In this document: piece after piece, positions 58,164 through 64,000 of the stretch
Layout: each line of letters begins with the position of its first letter
Position numbering within the stretch: the first letter of the stretch is position 1
Source: Basidiobolus meristosporus CBS 931.73
Lineage: Eukaryota > Basidiobolomycota > Basidiobolomycetes > Basidiobolales > Basidiobolaceae
Reading direction: 5' to 3'
DNA length: 64,000 nt
NCBI GenBank assembly: GCA_002104905.1
Contig: MCFE01000358.1
Span: forward strand, 1 to 64,000
Position numbers and translations under genes: made by a program
The notes under the pieces: model-generated
Told to the model about the DNA's origin: nothing
Databases searched by the model: none
The model's input: the letters and a program-made list of their open reading frames with translations, nothing else

Positions 58164-60040
58164 CACAATGGTTCCAAATTTGGCACAGTGTATACTAAGA
58201 AACTGCCTGGAAACCAGTCAAAACTTGAGCCAAAAGCTGTAAATACATACCTTTTGGGCTACTGCAATTAGATTAAGGCATGCAGACTCTACAGCACCAA
58301 AGCAGAGAAGCTGATCAAGTCCAGGTATGTATGTTTTAGTGAAAATTCAAATTTTTTGCAAGAAATGACATCAGATGTTGACAAAGACTGATCTCATGTC
58401 CAACAATATTTGGTATTGAATCTGACCAATGATGAAAGCTTCTGCGCTCCACAGGACTCTGCAGCCATGATTCAACCAGAATCAGAGCCTAAGAATATCC
58501 CAGAAGTGATCATGTCAGCATTACAAACAAGGAGATCCAGCAGACCGGATATTGCCCTAACTATTATATCAATGAGGGTGCAAACTTAGCCTATGCCACT
58601 CCAGCTATATTGATGAGCCCCAGACTGTAAAAGAGGCCCTAAATAGCCCTTAGACAAAGTTTTGGAGATTTCTGATGACTGAGGAGTATCAGGCCCTGAT
58701 AGTATATCAAAATTGAGACTTGGTCAGATTACCAGTCAACCAAAAACAAATGAATGCAGATGGGGCTTCCAGACAGAATACAGTGCTGATGGTACAATCA
58801 AAAGATACAAAGCAAGACTTGTGGCCAAAAGAAGCTCTCAGACATAAGGACTTGACTCTACTGAGACCATTGCACATGCAGCCACATTTAATTCTATCTG
58901 AATAATATTTACTATTGCAGCCAAATTTAGGTTTTATATTCATCAAATGGGTACAACAGCTGCATCTTTGAATGGAGAACTTGATGAGGACACTCACATG
59001 GACCAGCTGGATGGGCTTGCCAACCAAGATAATACCCATTTGGTCTGCAAGCTCAAAGAATTTCTATATGGTATGAAGCAATCACCAAGAGCCTGCAACT
59101 GCAAGATAGATTCCTATTTGGAATCTTTGAGTTTCCAAAGAAATATTGCTTACTACAATATCTACTATAAGCCAGACAGAGCAAATCTAATTCTATTGGC
59201 ACTATGTGTGGATGATCTTATTGCAGCCATGAATGACCAAGACACAATGAAAGTGACCAAGTTCAGCCTATCTAAGGAGTTCAAGATGTCAAACATAGGT
59301 GAACTTTGGTACTACCTAGGGATAGAGTTCTCCATAGACAGAAGTACCCAGACTAGTACCTCAAGTCAATCCAAGTATACTCAAGATATACTAAGGAAGT
59401 ACCAAATGGAAGACTGCAAATTGGCAGCTAGCCCAATAGAGACACATCTCAACTTGGTCAAAACTCAACCAAATCAAGAAGATTTGGTGCCATCTGAAAG
59501 CCCAGAATTCCCTTTGAAGTCCATGGTTGCAGTCTAATGTATATCATGCTAGAAACATGTCCAGATATCTACTCTTCAGCAGGTGTTGTCAGCTAACATA
59601 CTCAGAACTATGGATCTGATCATATTGCAGCAGTTAAGTGGATATTTTAATACTGAAGAGGAACTGCTGACTTCTGCTTAAGTTACACCCACAAAAGTTC
59701 AGGACATGAGCTTTTGGAATGCTCTGAAGCTGATTGGGGGCAAAATTTAGAAGACAGAGTATCTGCAACAGGATACACCTTTCTTGACTCTAAAGGAGCA
59801 ATTTCATGTTATTCCAGAAAGCAATCAACTGCAACACTGTCCATCACAGAAGCAGAGTATATGGCAGCCTGTGAAGCTATAGAAAAAGCACTATGGCTAA
59901 GAAAGCTTTTCAAAGACTTAGACCCACGTCAAAAAGTTTCTATTAATTTATTTCAAAATAATCATGGATGTATCCAGTTAAGTGGATATGCAACTTTTCA
60001 TGCTAGAACTGTATACATAGATATTACCAAGACCATCTAA
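58164..60040 (+). pseudogene. Copia element B: reverse transcriptase and RNase H, decayed
   Basis: Integrase tail (KLEPKAVNTYLLGYCN), connection domain, then RT: DGTIKRYKARLVAK, GTTAASLNGELDEDTHMDQ, CKLKEFLYGMKQSPRA, and LALCVDDLIAAM, where the YVDD catalytic box has become CVDD. Then WYYLGIEF, RNase H with ADWGQNLEDRVSATGYTFLD, YSRKQSTATLSITEAEYMAA and NLFQNNHGC. Many stops and frameshifts; not functional. Confidence 0.8.
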
Positions 60041-60055
60041 AAGCACAGATACCAC

Positions 60056-60139
60056 TTTTGCATTCAAGAAATAATCAAGTGAAAGCCATATAATCCACTT
60101 GTTTTCCCAATCAATTCTAATATGTGCAAGATTCTTACA
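60056..60139 (+). repeat. Copia LTR 3 (5'-truncated)
   Basis: Only the right quarter of the LTR remains, ending ATTCTTACA. Beyond it the gypsy G1 sequence resumes (TACAAGGGTGCTATAG, matching 62330 in G2). Confidence 0.6.
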
Positions 60140-61640
60140 GCAAGTACAAGGGTGCTATAGTCAAAGACCAGCAGGGCCAAAAGCTCCAAACTAGCAGCAA
60201 AGAGACATCAGGTAGCTGGAAGAGTGCTAACAAGAGACATGCAAGTAGAAACAGATGCACAAGTGCAATAATTACCAAGGGAAAAGTATAGTTCCAGTTA
60301 ACAGGTACTCAGTCACAGTAGCACTGAAGGACCTGCCAAAGATCAAAACCAGCAGCTTCCTCAGGATCCAGGCACAACCAGGGCTGAGAGCACAAAGGAA
60401 GTGGCAAAGAAACTACAGGTTGCAGTAAGAGTGCTGGTAAGGGATAAGCTGGCTGAAATAGATGCATCAGTTCAGCATTTAGCATGGAGAAAACATGGTA
60501 CAATACAAGAGGCACTTAGAAAAAAGAATTGTGAAAGACCTGGCAGTGATAAAGGTATAATGAGATGGAAAGGAGTATACTCAAGCAATAGACAGGGAAG
60601 GGTGAGAAAAAAGCTGCAGTTCTCACCCATTAATGCTGTCACCTCAGAGCAAGCTAAGTCCTATAATAGCCAAGAAGTACTGATAAGACCACACTTGCTT
60701 ACTCAAGAGTTAAAAGCCCAGCAAATTGAGCTACATTCTGGTGAGGTGGATGGACTGGAAATTGGAAACCAAGATTTTCTGAGATAAGAGTACCAATATA
60801 CTAACTACAAAGGCAGAATGCCCCATTTATCTGGGGAGACAAGCAAGAAGCCATGCAATAACTGAAAGAGGCCTTTCAATCCCCACATATTCTAAGACCT
60901 CTTGACTATCAAGACATTTAATGCCCACATATGTTAGCAGTGAATGCAAACCCTATAGGAGCTTGAGTGTTGCTTGGCTAGGATGACTAAGATGACAACT
61001 GTAGTCCCTGCAGATATGAGAGCAGCCTATGCCCTCCTGGAGAGCAAAGGTACTCTTAAGCTGGGAGAGCACTACTAGGAGCTATTAAAATGATGAGGAA
61101 GCTGAAGTCATAACTCCGCATAACACATTTCATCCCAGAGACAGAGGCTGAGCCACCTATAGGATTGATTAACAGCCCTGACCTACTTGGTGATGCCACA
61201 AACCAATGGATGACATGGCTTTAGAATGGAAATCTAATATTAAGACTAAAGACCTAATACCTACTTGCATACAGCAACATGAGCATCATGATTTAAATGT
61301 TAACAGAGCTGCTGAACAACCTGAGGATATGCAACTGTAGCACAAAGCACCTTTTGATAAGCTGCATTCTACAATACCCAGGCCACATTCTCCAGGAGAT
61401 CCAGTATTGCTCTATGATTCCACCTCAGACAAGCAATAGAGTTGGAAGTTGGACAACAAACAGACTGGCTCATACTGCATTTCCAATTGCCTTGAAAATG
61501 AAAGTCAATACATATATAAGCTTGACAGCACCCAACTTAGAGCACCAGCTACAGGTAGCCAACTCAATGTACTCAGGCATATGTGACACAATTTCCCCTT
61601 TTGTTAGGCTCACTTTCATACAAATACTACCATAAATTTA
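60140..61640 (+). mobile_element. Ty3/gypsy-like element G1, 3' part with pol remnants
   Basis: 60140-60790 continues the gag-like region (a 128-codon frame at 60401, matching G2 around 62400). 60800-61000 reads FIWGDKQEAMQ, LKEAFQSPHILRPLDYQD and IGA-stop-VLLG, the RT/RNase H junction of Ty3/gypsy pol. 61300-61560 reads PRPHSPGDPVLLYDS, KLDNKQTGSYCISNCLENES and KLDSTQLRAP, the gypsy integrase C-terminus. The RT core and most of integrase are missing. Many stops. Confidence 0.65.
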
Positions 61641-62670
61641 AATTGAGTTGTCTGGTTCCTAACCAAACCCAACCACTGACAGCAGTAGAAGAACAGTTGA
61701 ACAACTGCTTGTATTGATATTCAGTGCAACAAGCTGGCTAAATCCCAAAAAGGTAATACTGACGTTGAATATGCTGGTGGTTGTATTGCAGACTCCTCAG
61801 GCTCTCAGGCAATTAGGTCATTGAGAATCTTGGCAGAGCCACAAGCTGACCATAATGCCCAGGGATATGGGAGTGCAGCATCTCTGCATCAAAGAAGAGA
61901 CTTAAGTATCTCAATGTCACAGACAAGAATTGGGCCATTTCCCAAAGGTTAGAGCAGTGATGCAGCATACAGTCCTTGAAGCACAACAACTGTGCCCAAA
62001 GATGATGCTGACAGAAAATATATCTCATCTTTAGAGGGAGAGACTGTGATATATATACCTCAGCCTAAAAATCAACAGATATCAAGGATCCATGAAGCCA
62101 TTAGGTGTAATGATGAAGACTAGGCTAATATTCAGGTGGCCTCAAGATGTCTAGCATGCCATCACCTCAAGGCTGGCATACCCTTGGACCATCAGGAACT
62201 CAAGGCCAGACAAAACGCTCATGGCCTGTTCCATGGGCATTATCCTATATTCAAGCAGGTAAGCAGATTCTGAACCAGCATTGGTATGCTTAGAGAATAC
62301 TTCCAGAGTAGCAGAAGCTGTCAAAGACAAAGGTACAAGGGTGCCATAGCTAAAAGTAAGAAGCCTTGTGAGGGACCCATCACATACTGGGCAGAAATCT
62401 CTAAACAAGCAGCAAAGAAAGGTCAGGTTGTCAAAACAACCTCAGTAAGACACAAGCAGGTTGAGATGGATGCACCAGCTTGGCATTTATTAGGGAAGAG
62501 TACAGGACATTACAAAAAGCACCCAATCATAGTAGCAATGAAATGCCTTGCAGTAATAAAGATAAATTTGAATGAAAAAAGTCTACCCAAGCCAGAGATA
62601 GAGCAGGGTTTAGCAAATATCCATGTCAGAATTTGCCAGATTCTTGGCTGGTGATTGGATGGTTTTTTGC
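61590..62670 (+). mobile_element. Ty3/gypsy-like element G2, leader and gag-like region
   Basis: Repeats the leader and gag-like region of G1 without its insertions, and so serves as the empty-site reference for M1 and the solo LTR. The longest open piece is 122 codons (62286-62654). No pol follows; sequence similarity ends near 62670. Confidence 0.55.
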
Positions 62671-63211
62671 TTCTGTTTCTGCTTAAATTTTCAGTTGCAT
62701 ACACTGGTGGGAACAATGGGCAGCCAGCTAGCAAGTTTAGTATGAGTGTTAGTTGGACTAGTCTTTGCCTGGAAAGGATGTCTGATTGTTAGCTGTAAGG
62801 CTGGTGACAAGGATTTTGAAAGTTATTATTTTTGAGAAGATTGGAATTCAGCTGAACATATAATTGTGTAGTGTTGGAATTTTGTTGATGTCTTTTGGGA
62901 AAAGCACCAAACTCTTACATTGAAAAAGACCATACCACTTAGCCCTATAAAAGTCTCAAGCCTGGAATCTATTGATAATCTGCTGGTATTTTGCTGGTAC
63001 TCTGATGGTATTTTGATGATATTTAGATAATTTTTTTACCTCAATATTTTTGGTATCAATTTTGGTGCAAGTAATGAATGGTCACCTATCAAATAGTGTA
63101 TGGATGGTAGTAGGTCTGATTATCTTTGGGGAATCCATCTACATTTTTGCCAAATAGTTGGTCATGAGGTACTGCAAGTTGCAAGTTTCTAAGGTATAAA
63201 ATTTAGCCTAT
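62671..63211. other. Unassigned transposon-rich sequence
   Basis: No gene. Contains a short series of CTGGTATTTTG / CTGGTACTCTG / ATGGTATTTTG imperfect repeats at about 62980-63020. Confidence 0.5.
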
Positions 63212-63496
63212 TTGTTCTTGTATTGTACTGATCTATTCATTAATTCTGTATTAGGAATAACTCAAAATACTCTGGAATATATACAACTTGGTAGATACCC
63301 TGTCCTCATGCCTATAATTAAGCACAAAGCGATCAAGCATTATTACATAAATCAAAATTTAGAGAACTTCATGGTTAACTCAGCTCACTGTTCTTCTAGT
63401 GAAATGACTGCAGATATATTCACAAAACCATTGGCTTGCAGCAAACTGGAACATCAAATATTCCATATTGAAGTAGTTGATAATAGTGTAAAAATC
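63212..63496 (+). pseudogene. Copia pol C-terminus (third copia fragment)
   Basis: HKAIKHYYINQNLENFMVNS then SSEMTADIFTKPLACSKLEH is the conserved end of Ty1/copia RNase H (family: T-A-D-I-x-T-K-P-L). It abuts an LTR, as expected for the 3' end of an element. The upstream part is lost. Confidence 0.8.
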
Positions 63497-63826
63497 TGTA
63501 ATTCCACTAAATTTGCACCTAGCTTAGTCACTTAAATCATTACCTCCAGATCTTGAAGATTTCCAACCAAATTCCATGTTGGAATTTATCTGAAAAGTCT
63601 CACCAAAACATCAGGTAGCCATAACATGAAATGTCTCAAAGCTATTCAGACAGCCAAAAACCTTGCACACATGTTTGTGAAGTCTTCCTCAGAATATTTT
63701 ACATGTCTATTTTGCTAGGATCATAGTAAAGTATAAATGCTAAGTATACACTTAATAAATCACTAACCATAAGCACATAATGTGCTTGTACTCCCAATTA
63801 CTTCCAATATCTCCAAAACTCTTACA
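63497..63826 (+). repeat. Copia LTR 4 (about 330 bp, most complete)
   Basis: Starts TGTAATTCC and ends CTCTTACA. Aligns with LTR 1 at 53206-53553. It is the 3' LTR of the copia fragment ending at 63496. Confidence 0.7.
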
Positions 63827-63871
63827 ACCAATAACACTATTTAGTAGAGTGGAAGTCTTTTAAATGTAGTG

Positions 63872-63969
63872 TTGGTCTACTGGTACTGTCTGGCACTATA
63901 AGTGCTTTGTATGGGTTTTACATCAGGGCTAATATTTAAATGTAGTGCCAGTTAGCACCAGTAGACTAA
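63872..63969. mobile_element. Short palindromic MITE M4
   Basis: 98 bp with ends TTGGTCTACTGGTACTGTC and the near reverse complement ending CAGTAGACTAA. It matches the central 100 bp of M1, so this unit exists independently of M1. Confidence 0.75.
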
Positions 63970-64000
63970 GATAGCCCCATGCATTTTTGTGACATACCAC

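Overview
The window comes from a fungal nuclear genome. It has short GT..AG introns of about 50-95 nt, fungal gene families (tricalbin, Ptc6-like PP2C, Isc1, PAK/Ste20 kinase, an UNC93-like MFS family) and decayed fungal-type P450 and nickel/cobalt transporter genes. A CEP120-like centriole gene points to an early-diverging lineage that still makes centrioles or a centriole-like body (chytrid, blastocladiomycete, Olpidium- or Basidiobolus-like). This placement is inference; no marker here fixes the species.

Layout. (1) 1-2.76 kb: a minus-strand gene for a highly repetitive, charged, Tyr/Arg/Asn/Gln-rich protein, flanked by 191-bp direct repeats that suggest a tandem array running off the left edge. 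(2) 2.9-5.9 kb: a tRNA-Arg(TCG)-like gene, then two wrecked minus-strand genes, a NiCoT nickel/cobalt transporter and a cytochrome P450. (3) 7.5-22.6 kb: a compact conserved block holding a six-C2 tricalbin (ER-plasma membrane contact), a mitochondrial-type PP2C, CEP120, inositol phosphosphingolipid phospholipase C (ISC1), ribosomal protein S28 and a CRIB-containing PAK kinase. I resolved exon structures for all six. (4) 24.0-49.4 kb: eleven same-strand, intronless, nearly identical copies of one 436-aa UNC93-like membrane protein. Six are intact, four carry single-base frameshifts and one has lost its middle. At least two ancient relics lie in the spacers. (5) 50.4-64 kb: a nested, decayed transposon block. 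A Ty3/gypsy element is interrupted by a foldback MITE, a solo LTR with a 5-bp target duplication (itself hit by a MITE) and Ty1/copia elements (one hit by another MITE).

The main biological signal is the UNC93-like array. Coding sequence is almost invariant down to the nucleotide, while most promoters and spacers differ. Each full-length copy has its own TATA box, subsets share promoter blocks containing a perfect inverted repeat, and most keep a TGTACAG-type element exactly 17 nt after the stop. This looks like dosage amplification of a highly expressed transporter-like protein maintained by gene conversion, with birth-and-death turnover. Single-base indels in otherwise conserved genes (PP2C, PAK, four array copies, the repeat gene) also raise the possibility of uncorrected long-read errors.
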